From Eopsaltria australis (taxonomy: Eukaryota > Chordata > Aves > Passeriformes > Petroicidae): 64,000 nucleotides of DNA. Position numbers and translations under genes: made by a program. The notes under the pieces are model-generated. The model ran no database searches. It saw only the letters and a program-made list of their open reading frames with translations, and was not told the origin of the DNA. The stretch covers positions 3,169,501 to 3,233,500 of the forward strand of contig JAVTVJ010000220.1 of assembly GCA_034509425.1 (NCBI GenBank), given 5' to 3'. Shown piece by piece: positions 12,563 through 23,834 of this stretch. Numbering within the stretch: the first letter of the stretch is position 1; the number at the start of each line of letters is the position of its first letter.

Positions 12563-15500
12563 GTAACCATTGACCAGTTTGACAGGGGGAAGTTTGTAAT
12601 TGATACTGGTTTCATTTATAATGTGGTTAATTCAGTGCAATGTAAGGTGAAAGAAGGCACCATCAAACAACAGAAATAATGGATACAAAGTACCATTGAC
12701 TGTAAGCCTGTGTTGGATATTTTAAAAAGTACAAATCAAAAAGCAAGAGTAGGTCAGTTGAATTGTGGCAAGTGAACTCATGGAAAAGCAGTCACCCAGC
12801 CCTCTGGTCCCACTGATTTCACCCTTCATTAGGCTCAGGTTTTGGTTTTCCTAACCCTTTCCCTGTGCTGTATAACTTGCTTTAGCAGGAGCATAAAAAT
12901 AATTAATAATTAAAATAAACCCAAGATCTTTGACTTATATAACCCAACTCTTGCCTACCTTCTTGAATCTGCACAGTTTGAGTGCTGTGAACCCATTTCC
13001 AGCTCTGTAGGTAATTGCCTTCCCTTGCAGCAGTGTTTTTCCTTTAACCTTCCTTCTATCCATGCATAAATTCTGAGGTACATTTCCTGGTTTCTTAAAA
13101 TACCCCTTGAGTTTCACATCTGCCAGTGTTCTCTTCCTCTCTCCCTGATGACTCCCTTACAATTAACACTGCACCTCCCATCGTTATTTGGTCATATGAC
13201 ACACACAGACAGACAGAGTATCATATCCAACTTATGGCAGGGCTTCCAAGTGTGACACACTTTCACTTCTACTTTGTGACTTTCCTGTGGGGCATCTCAG
13301 GCTTTGCTTTGGTATTTTGAATCAACAATAAAGATTACATTCTCAAGAACTGTAAGGGTGCGTTTCCATTGCACATGGCACAAGTACAGAGATACCTGTA
13401 AATTGGTCTTTGCATTTTGGTCACGCTTTAAGGTTGCTCACTCTGCTTTTCCAGAAATTCTGAATATATGTTGTCTTCAGAACTCCTTCCTGTGGGCCCC
13501 CCTCTCACTTGCTGGGTGACCTTTGTTATTGTTCCAGAGATATTGGCAACCTCTGTCTCATTTGTTTATCCTTTCATTCTGTAAGCACCATCTCTGTGGT
13601 AAATCATCTGCATGGCAGCTACCTGGTGATTCAGATCCCACTTGTGCCATGATAATCTGCTTACTGCTCCTGGCCTCTTAGCAACCTGCTAAATAGATGC
13701 TTTTTTGCCCCCTGTTTTGACCTTTTTTTGTTGTTATTTATCATTGTTATTGTTAAATATATAAATAGTATGTAAAACTATTAATGTAATATAATTATTA
13801 ACAGTGTCAACTGCACATTTGGTTTCTGTTTAGATCGTTCAGCTCTTTGGAAATTGGAGTTCATGTAAGGCCATGTCAAAAGTAAGTGCAAATTGCTGCC
13901 ACAGGTCACTAAGCATCAAGAAATGAGTTCAGATGGGCTTTTGGTTTGCAAGAAAGAGGAAAACTTGATTTTAGGGTACGGGAACTGTTTTTCAGGATGT
14001 GCATATTCTGTAATAGGTTAGAATTGCAGAACTTTTTTCTGTTTTTAGAGTTCATAGAAGGTTGGTGTGTAGCCATCAGAAATTAGTAACTGTATTTGCT
14101 TTAGTTTCTCTTTCCCCCTCTCAATTTCTAAGCAGCTTAAAGTTTATGAGAACAGATAACATACTCCAATAAAGAAAGACAAAAAAGATCAGCTACTTCA
14201 GAAACCATAATCCGAACTGCTAAATGGTGTGTTTAAGAGCCCTTTAGATCTGCTGGAGAACGGCAGTGTCGTGGTGCTCTGGAAGGTTGTAATAATCAAG
14301 TACCGTGGGGTAGAAGGTCTGTGGAGAGGACATAGCCCAGCACTGCAGCCCCTAAAGACTTGTGTGGAAGGAGTCCACAGACACAGATGCTATCTGCCAG
14401 GCACATCTGCCACTCCAGATAAATCCTCCTTTTTTGTGCTGTTTCTTCCTTTGCAGGGGAGCCTCTGTGGGAGCTGGGTTGCCGGTGGCTGTGCCCTCCT
14501 GGCAGCTGCTGGGGAACAGCTGCACCAGGGGCTGTGCATGGGTTAACTCTATAAATTCGGTCTTGTTTTGTTAAGTTCTGCCTGTCCCAGCATCGGATGA
14601 GGGGCACTGATGTGCTGCTCCACCTCTTCCTGACTTAGCTTTATCGCTGAATTCCATAAGAGCTTCTATATGGAAAACATGACACATCGTTTCTTTTTCA
14701 ATGTTTCTGTGCAGTGAGGAAGAACTCACTATAGAGTGCACAGTGCAGCTTTTAATACATAAAGATTTCATCACTGCAAAGAGTGAAATACCTTACTTTT
14801 GTGCAGTTCTGAAGGTGGGGGATTCCATCAGGCAGAATGAATTTACACAGTGGTTCTCTATCTACAGGCCTTAGCTGCCAGGGTTTTTGACATGTGATAC
14901 AATTTGGAGATGCCCAAATATCCACTAGATAATGCTTTTTAAAAAAGATTAAGTTATATGCAAAACAAAACCCCAGTAATTTTCCTAGTATTCATATTCA
15001 CTTCCAGGAACTTATGGCATATTAAATAACAGGAATAATTAGAATGAATGCAGTATTAGGAAATCAGCTTACGTAAGGTGCTTTGAGTTCTGGATTTTAT
15101 AAAGTTGACCAGTTGGAATACAAGAAGTGACAGCTTTTAAGCATCAGCAGAGTAGATGGCCATTCAGAATGATGAACTCTTTGGCACTGCTGCAGTTCTG
15201 CTCCATGTTTTCAGAGCTGATTTTGATGCAGCTATTATACTTTAAAACTAAGTAGCAACAACCTTAACTAAAATTCGGTGTCAAGATGACACAAAGTCGT
15301 TATGTATATATATTAATTCTTTTAATGGCTTCACTAAAAATTTTTTAAAAAAAATTTAACCTTTGTGAGAATTTTCAGTGTGCTTATAACTGGTAGGCCA
15401 CAGAAACCAAAAGAATTCATTAAAAGTACAGAAAACTTCAGTTACTGGGACAGCACCCAAGAAAATAATTCCCTTCAGTTTAAAACTGAATGTAAATTGC

Positions 15501-17525
15501 AGATTCTTTTAGAAGGAAATACTGTAACTCAGTGGATCTTAGAAGGGTTACAGATACGTTCAGAAAGCATCTTTACTGTTGTGATGTTGATGTTCAGAGC
15601 AGCTGGGACTTAGCAGACACTCTATCCCACTGTTTGTGATGAAAATATTTAGTTCATTTATTCTGACTTAAGGAACTTAATACACTAAGTGTTAGTATTA
15701 AGTATTAAGATGATTTCATTAATGAATCTTTCATAATTTATAATTATCAATGTTTATATATAAAGAGTTTTGTCCCCAAGTAGCTACAGACACTTAAACT
15801 GTAGAGCAACAGGTCAGTTAAGACTGGTTTGGGGTAAAAAAACATTAATGAAACTTTTATGTTCCTGTTTTGTACGAAAATATCATCATATCATAAAACT
15901 TCTGCTGAGGCCTTTTTGGTATTTGAGATAATATAAAAGGCAGTTTTATGATAAAATGCTTTGCTTAGATAATGTCTTTAATAAGTGCCAACAGGTCATT
16001 TGCACCTCTTACAAGATAGCCAGTGCCTGGATCTCTGCATTTCCAGCATTTTGGAATTGCTCAGGTTCCAGGTAAGGAATATTTGTACTTCTGGTTCATG
16101 TAAATCAGCATCACTCCAGTAAAGAAGATTCTCGCCAATCAAAATTAATGCAAATTATGCCAATTCTGGGCTTTGCTGACTGAATTTATTCCAGGAAGGT
16201 GCACGGACTGTACTGGAATTACTCTGTAAATGAGTTGGCCTGGTGAGCTGGCAGGGTGGAAACAGCAGCTCTTATCTTCCCCCACTGTTTGTCAGCTTCA
16301 CTCGTGCTCAGGGCTTGTGGCAGGGAACTCTGCTGAAATTTGGCAGCACAGGAACATTCCCCACAGATCTTTTGGTGCCAGTTGCAGAGACTGACAGGAG
16401 GCACAGATGGTACTTTTCCTGGAAACTATAACATAATGCTGTTTCCTATTAGAAACACTGGTGAAAGCTGACTTGGTGACTTATCAACCAGACCATCACT
16501 CTGGCTGGGTAGGAAACTCTTGTGGAACAGACTCTGACCACAGGGACCAGGTTTCCAGTAAAAGCAGAAATATTGACATAATTCTTTATCAGATAGCATA
16601 TATAAGAATTATAAAACTGGTTTGAGTTTGAAGGGAAAAATTAGCCCTCAGCAGAGTTGCACTAACGTTGAAATGACTTCAAAATCTGTCACATCCGCTG
16701 GAGATAAACATATCTTTCTGTTAATTGCTGGCAAGTCTGAGACATCTTGTTCCTGACACTCCTGTGGTTTTTAATTTTCGCTGCTTGGTGAAGGAAATAG
16801 CATTTTCTAGCTGCCTCCTGGATGAACTTGCATAATTACTGATTACATCTTACTCCATTTGTGATGTCTGAATACAATACTTTAAATTCACATTTTAGGG
16901 GGTCTAGTGTAATATTAATGCTGATCTAAGGTTGGTTATTATTAGATGGCAAGATTTGGAATAAGAATTTTCATTTACCAGGGGCTTGAGGCATCTTGCT
17001 GACATGAATGAGTTCTGATTTGTCCATCTATTGCTTGCCATGTGCCACTCCCCACTCCACTTTATCAGCAACAGGGGTTTTTTTAGTCTTTAGTCACCAA
17101 AATATTCTAGAAATGTACAAAGGAGTCTGAGATCTCTGCAAACCTGGACTCTTTAAACCTAAAGCCTCCCATTACAAAAACATCTGTGAAGTTACACCTG
17201 GACTCTACTACCATTAGCCACCTGCTGCCCACGTTGTGTCCATTCCATGGTATTTTGCAAAGCCGTGGTGAGGATTTGTAAAAATTCCTGGGCCTACAGC
17301 CACATTAATGACATGGAAATAAATACTAGTGCTTACTAACTGCAGTGTATCCATTCACATGCCATACAACAATTAACTTTTTCAAAATTTGAACAGATTT
17401 TTTGTAGAGATTTCTTAGTGTCCTTCATTGGTAACATGGTATTTTTAGTAAGTTTTGCCTGCTTCAGGACGCAAGAACGACTTCTGTAGCACCTTTGTTA
17501 CTGCAGGAGCCCTGATACGTAAAAT

Positions 17526-17786
17526 TATATTGGGTTTGCATGGCAAGCTTTCGAGAAGGTGTTCAGTTATATTTCCTGTTACCCTGCTCTAATTTGATGG
17601 TTAATTAATTAATTTTTCTGTAAGTTGAGTCTGTTTTGTTCGGGATGGTAACGGGTGAGTGATCTCTCCCTGTCCTCTCAACGCATGAGCCTTGAGCTGT
17701 ATTTCCTCTCCCTGTCCAGCTGTGGAAGGGAGTGATAGAGTGGCTTTGGTGGGCACCTGGTGCCCAGCTGAGGTCAGCCCACCACA
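17526..17786 (+). mobile_element. Solo LTR, ERVL-like, with central deletion and AAAAT target duplication
   Basis: The left edge reads TATATTGGGTTTGCATGGCA, sharing GGGTTTGCATGGCA with the fragment at position 34. The right part contains GTAAGTTGAGTCTG, GTGAGTGATCTCTCCCTGTC, TGTCCAGCTG, GGCTTTGGTGGGCACCTGG and ends CAGCCCACCACA. These blocks match, from memory, the two ends of an avian ERVL-type LTR. The middle, including the GC-rich U3 present in the copy at position 34, is missing. AAAAT flanks both sides (17521-17525 and 17787-17791), as expected for 5-bp ERVL duplications. The first bases are TA where TG is usual, so one substitution is likely. No internal viral genes flank it. Confidence 0.7.
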
Positions 17787-18045
17787 AAAATAAATGTAAA
17801 ATCTGCTTCCTCCTGTGCTAATGGGTGGAAGCTCGAGGAGTAATTAGTTTGTCAGAGAGCCAGTTTCTTACTAATGATTGATAAATGGTTGTTTGTACAG
17901 AGCCCACACAGGCACTGGGTGCTGAGAACAGTAAAGCACAGTTTGTGGGGAGGTCACTGGAGCCTGCTGGTCTGTCTTCACTTAAATGAGCTGTACTTGT
18001 TGTAGCTGTTGTGGAAAATATGCAGAATATCCTGATAACCTCTTA

Positions 18046-18129
18046 TCTGATGTTCAGATCCTGCATGCAGGAGTTCACATGAATCAGTCTGATGTGCAAA
18101 TCACAAACATTGATGTTTACATGAATCAC
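18046..18129 (+). repeat. Diverged 42-bp tandem repeat (two copies)
   Basis: Copies at 18046-18087 and 18088-18129 both begin TCTGATGT and end ACATGAATCA plus one base, and agree at roughly two thirds of positions without gaps. In one frame they read SDVQILHAGVHMNQ and SDVQITNIDVYMNH. The 64-residue frame holding them (17986-18180) has no other support as a gene. Confidence 0.65.
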
Positions 18130-20104
18130 GTTGTCCAGACATTTGATCAACTTGGTTGCATCACTTCAGAACCAGTCTGACTTGTGCAGAAATCCATGGA
18201 GTTCTGCTCGGATTTAAACGATGGAGCCAATCAAACACGTGCCGGATGTGATGCTGGCATGACAAAAAGGGTGCTGCCTTTTATGCTGCTTTAGCATTTC
18301 TGTCAGAACAATGTAAAGTTGAGCTGACAGAGCCCTAAGGGGAAGTAGGTATTCTGCTATGTACAGTAGAAAACAGATTTGCAAAAATCACAGTGATTAG
18401 TGGAGTTAAAAATGCTTATGGAGGCTAAAAGGATACCACTCATTCTGCTTATTCAAAGCTTCTGCTGAAAGCAGTTAGGAAATTTTTGGTGCTTTGAAGT
18501 TTGCCTTTGGCTTACCATCCCTTATAATAGAAATGAAAATGCAACTTAATTGTGATTAATTAGTTAATTAGTTACTGCTGTGTCTATCTGCTTTGCAGTA
18601 ATATTTCACAGTATGGTTTGCTGCATGTTTATTACTATCCTATGAATAAAAGATTCATAGGGATCTCACTTTCACTGAGAACTTTTTTTCTCTCTTAAAG
18701 ACTAATTGGATTAACTTTTGATCAATTCCTCTGCTATACTTCTCCTTTCCTGTAATATTTCTAGATTTAATATACAGAAGCACTGAGATCTTGCATATTC
18801 AGAGCAATAAATAAAAAAAGCATTAAAGCACAGAGTCATTACCTAAAGAAACTGTGAGAAATCCAGCCTAATGTGCATGAAAATTGATATGCACAAGAAA
18901 AGCTACTGTAACTTTGTTTTGGCCAACCAGATAAAAGTGGGAGTGTGACGAATTCAAGCAGTGATGTTTTCCCTAAAGAATTGTTATCTAAAAACCAAAC
19001 ACTGTTTTCTAACGACAGCACTATTCATTTTTACTGCTCCAAGGCTTAGCTGCATTTATGTAAATTCTTTCTAGTCTCCTAAAAACCGAAAGCAATCTAA
19101 AAGGAGAACTGCTTAAAATCTCACCTGGGAGGCACTGCCTTGCTGTCCCTTGATGGCCGGCAGAAACATTTTGCCCATCAAGCCAGACCCTTCTCTGAGT
19201 GAGCTCGGCAGAGACTGCAGTGTCTCATTCCTGTGGCAGAGTAAACAATGGCAGAGCCGCTGTGGCCGCAGTGCCCCCGGCGTGGCACTGGACACTCTGG
19301 GTACATGTGACTGCCCTGCACATACGTGCTCATAATCCCCTAAGCTGCAGTCCCACGCTCTCATTGGTACAGGCAATGGCAAAAACAGGGCCTGCTCCTG
19401 CTCCTGCCCTAGGCACGGTGCTGTGTACTCTGCCCCTGGTTGTGAAAGGGTTTGGAGAGGTCTTTTTTTGGAAAGGACAGAGGGAAAGGACGCGCTGCAG
19501 TTCAGGGAACAGTTCAGCCTTTGGTGTCATTACGTAACGGGAGACAAACAGCGGCTGCATCAAACACAGACAGCTTTGGTACAGGAAAACAATCTGACCA
19601 TGGCAGCAGCTATTCTGTGCACATTAATGATGTCGTGGACCTGCAGCAAAATGAGCCGAGCTGACAAAAATGTTATGTTAGTGAGATGTGATTTCCTTCA
19701 GAGCTGCTCATCACAGCTGTGAGTGCCAGGAGTCTCATCCCTTCCCACCTCGGAAACACAATGCTGTTTAGCAAAAGCCTGCAACATCTACTTGGCCTCT
19801 GGAGGTTTTAGACAGTAACTAACATTAGACCTGAAAATGAGCCAATGCGAGCTTTGCAAAATACTTACTGAAAGCCTCAGAATTCTTTTAAGCATTCAGA
19901 AGAAACATTTTAATTGGGGGGAAAAAAATCATGTAAGGAAAATGGTGCTGCTCCATCATCTGACTTTAATGAGGTGGTAGGTAAATGTTAATTCTTTGCA
20001 TTTGAATAAAAAGCCTGTAACATCATGATTCCGTCTATTTAGCTTGAATACAAATAATCCTTAAATAATTTGCCTTTTTAAACTGTAACGAAGAAATAAT
20101 TTAT

Positions 20105-20197
20105 GTATTTTCCTTCCTCTCCAAAGCAGTAAAGTTTAATACATGATTTTACTTATCAACCAAAAAGGAGGTGACCCATAAAATGAATAGAGAATTT
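20105..20197 (+). repeat. Direct repeat copy A of an unidentified element
   Basis: It aligns without gaps, at an offset of 1167 bp, to 21272-21364. Shared blocks include AGCAGTAAAGTTTAA and ACTTATCAAC. By eye about three quarters of positions agree over 93 bp, and similarity stops abruptly on the left. The family is not recognised. Confidence 0.8.
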
Positions 20198-21271
20198 GTC
20201 ATTCATGTTAGCATGTGTATTTTCTTTGGTGTATGTAATATAAATGTGTTTTGTTATTTTATACCATTAGTTGCTTATTTTTAATCTTGCAGTTTCTTAG
20301 AAGCCAAAACTTCAGAATGGGACTCTAAGACAGGCTCTAAGGTTAACACCTGAGAACTTTTTGAGTTTTCTATTTATGATCTAAGTATTTCCTTAGTTCA
20401 GTTATTTTTTTGTTCCCTTTGGCTAAGCTTCCATTGTTTATCTTAAAGTTAAAACCCCCCAAGTCCCTATTTACAATGTCTATCACACAGCAGCTCTGCT
20501 TGTAGGTCCCATGTAAGTATTTTCCATTAGATTTTGTATTGTTGGAGATTGGTCAAATTATTAAATAAACAAGCACTTCTTGAATCTCTGAAGTAATATT
20601 TCTTTGAGGAGACAGTGTGGGGCAGCCCAGGATCATGCCTTTTCCTTTTTTTATGGTTTGTAATATTTCATACTTATCACTCATTTGGTTAAGCTGTTAT
20701 GTATGGTTTGCATTTTGAAACACGGAGAAGAAAACCCAAACTGTGTTGTTGATTTATATTTGATGTAATACCAGTGACAGTTGGGCATGGAGTTGAAGGG
20801 GAAGTGTGCTTTCCTTTTGAAATTAAGACCTCATAAACTTTAGCATATCGGCTTTTTGCAGGAGGAAAACGCAGAGATTGGGAGATGGAATAGCACAGCT
20901 TCGGTCTCCAGGGAGAGCAGGAGGCAATAACGTGGCTCCTTCGAGTCTGCTGCTCTCCTAGTTTTATAGAGGCAACTGCTTGCTCTTATAGGCCCCACCA
21001 GTCCAGCACTTCTTTCAGGCTGCAGTGCCCACAACCCAATACTTTTTCCATTTTCCTGGTTGGGTTTGTCCAGCAGACTTTCCACAAGGTTTGTTTGAGT
21101 GTAGAGATATGGAAACCCGGACACAATTACGCTGTGTAATTCCAGCTTACTAGTGATAGTTGATCACCTGGAGTTGAGGAACGTGTGGGGCAGAGGAGAT
21201 TGTTCTGCTTTGACCATAAAGGTCCACATTTCAACAATACCATACTTATAGAACTTTTCCAGATATTTCTT

Positions 21272-21364
21272 GTGTTTTCCTGCTTCCCCAGAGCAGTAAA
21301 GTTTAAGATATGCTTCTACTTATCAACCTTAAAGGAGATTAACCCTAAAATAAGTGAAGAATCC
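21272..21364 (+). repeat. Direct repeat copy B of an unidentified element
   Basis: Partner of 20105-20197, in the same orientation. The first 56 bp are the best conserved (about 47 matches by eye) and the last 37 bp less so. It overlaps the end of a 70-residue frame (21185-21397) that has no family signature. Confidence 0.8.
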
Positions 21365-23792
21365 ATGGGCAGACCCATGCATGGCGTTTTGTGCTGAGAC
21401 TTTGTCCTGGCCACACAGCTGCAAGGGGACTGGGGGAAATGATGAGGTTTACTTTAGTGACATACTTTTAAACTCTGCCTCATTGCAAAGTCAGCAAGTG
21501 CAATCTCAGTGAAGGTGGAGCCTCTTCTGTGACCTGCCAGGAAAATCAGCCCAGACCTGAAACACCTTTAAACACAAGCCAGATATTTTTGATGTGCACA
21601 TGGTAGAGGTTCATGTGGACAGGGGTCTGGTATGAGCGTGAGACACACACAGAGAACATCGTGCAGTTGTTATTTGTCACCACTAAGCAGCAGGGATCAC
21701 AGAAGCCTTAGAAGTCTCCTCACAAGATTAATTTTCAGATGCAGTGTACTGTTCAATGCTACTGGCTTGATTAATACACTGAATTAAATATAGCAGTTCC
21801 CTGTCCATCTAACCCCAAATATGTCTTTCATTGCTGATGGTTCTATAAAGTTAATGCACAGCCCTGAAGTTGATAATTACAGGTAACTTTGTTAATATGA
21901 AAGTGGGATGTGAACAGTGCAGGTTTTTGTTTACAGAATAATCTGTAGTGGTTCAGATGTTTAAGTCACTGTATGTTTAAGGTGCTGATGTCCCCAACGT
22001 GCTGCTACATCTAACTGATAGACAATTCTAGTAATACTTTTTATTTACAGAAGCTAAATAAGACCAAAACAAAGTTCTGTTCAGTTTTATTCGACATTAT
22101 AATGACTTTTAGAAGTTCATCTTTCAGGAGGGCTCTGTGCAGTAACTTAGGCAGAGGCAGTGATTCAGGTGGATTAAACAAATCACAAGGTTAAAGTGAA
22201 AGTAGTTATTCAGGACTGTGGTTGCCAGAGTATTATTTTTATGAGCTGAAGTGGTTTCACTGAAGCATCTCTACAATATTAGTGAATTAGTGGGTGTGTT
22301 TCAGCCCTTCATACCCATGTGCAGAGTGTCTATAAAGAGTGGTTATTCATATAAAGGATTATCACAAATATTCCTCGGTATACTTTTATCTTAAGCTGGT
22401 ACCTTCAAAGGAATGCAAACAGTTGGTGGTTGATGATAAAGAGACTCTGGGCAAAGATCTCCTGGTTCATTGCACAGAATGAAGCCAATCCCCACTGACA
22501 TTCCTTCTCATTTTCAGTATTACTGTTTTGAGTGTAAAGCAAGGTGTAGTATTAATGGGATTCATTCAAGACTGTTTATTTCTGTTTCATCTCAGTGTAA
22601 ATATTCAGCAAGGTCATATTTGGTCATAACAAGTCTGAAAATGCTTTGGTAATTATATTAAAAAGTGAAACTGAATGTGCAAATCAGCTGAGGTAAGCAA
22701 GACTTATTTGCAAATTTTAGATTAGTTGCTTTAGCACTGCCTTTTATAAAGGCACAGCTTTGAGTCCCTTTCATTTTTCATCTACTACAGTATTTCAAGC
22801 TGCAAGAACTTTGATGAAAAACTTTAAAAAGGCGACCACAATTGTACCAGTGCTGCAACCCCATTAATCATACATTCATTCCTCAGAACCAGCGTCTCTG
22901 GTTCGAGGGATTCACCCAGCTCTCCCTGAGGGCCCTTCCAGATGAGCTCTGGTGAAACTGGCTGTGGCAGCTGGATGTGTCACAGCCCTGGCACAGCCTC
23001 TCTCCTGCTGAGGGCCACCAGAAAGCGAGTGGCACCTGCTTGGTGTCTGGGTGGGACCACAGAGGAGCTCATGCCAAGGGGCACTGCAGTGCACTGAGCA
23101 GCTGGGGCAGCTCAGGGTTACTGTCCCTGTGCCAGCTCCATCATTGCAGGAGTGGGAACCTCCCCCATCACAGCTCCTTCCTCTGCTGACCTGACCCAGG
23201 ATCCTCGTGTGGATTTTAGTGAAAATCCCTCACACATGCTCACCCTGATAATTCAGAGAAGCTTTTCCAAAGTATTCTGAGCTTGTTGGTCACATCAGGA
23301 GCATGCCTTTTGTTTATTTGTTTTGGAAAGACCAGGAGTATGTTTCAAAAACATGGTTCTATGCAAAAATCCTGATAGGATAGGAGTGATAATAAAGGGC
23401 AAGGCAGGAGTATTGGTGTCTTTTCTAGTCAGCAGGTTTTTTAACTTGGGTTCCTTTATATTTGATCCTGATTTGTGTGGCCAAACTGCTGAAATTCTCT
23501 GTTAGGTCACTGCTTGTGCGGATGTATTAGAGATGTTTTTTGGTGTGTCTGTGTGCATCTTTTGTCTCTGCATAGTTTGGATAATTTTATTAGCTACTGT
23601 TTGAAAATGTCATTAGACATCAGATCAGTTTATTTAGCTATTGTGGGCTAATCCAAACATACAGGATATAATACACAGCTCTTGACCTTTTCCTGTTACC
23701 AGGCTTTCAGCAGCTCTTTCCTTTGCAGACCTCAGGTGGTGGGGAGGGAGGAAGGACTTTAACCCTCTGGGTGTATTTTGTGAAGCTTACAG

Positions 23793-23834
23793 GACAGGCT
23801 GAAGGCACTGCAGGACAGGCTGAAGGCACTACAG
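23793..23834 (+). repeat. 21-bp tandem duplication
   Basis: Two adjacent copies of GACAGGCTGAAGGCACT plus four bases (GCAG, then ACAG), differing at one position. The near identity suggests a recent local duplication. Confidence 0.9.

Larger units (their letters stand above)
10939..17520. other. Non-coding stretch between the SINE and the solo LTR
   Basis: Apart from the possible CR1 remnant near 12.5 kb and a 16-bp tandem at 11762-11793, I see only AT-rich DNA, including a very AT-rich patch at 13735-13800. The frames at 14229-14607 overlap on opposite strands and match nothing known. Confidence 0.5.
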
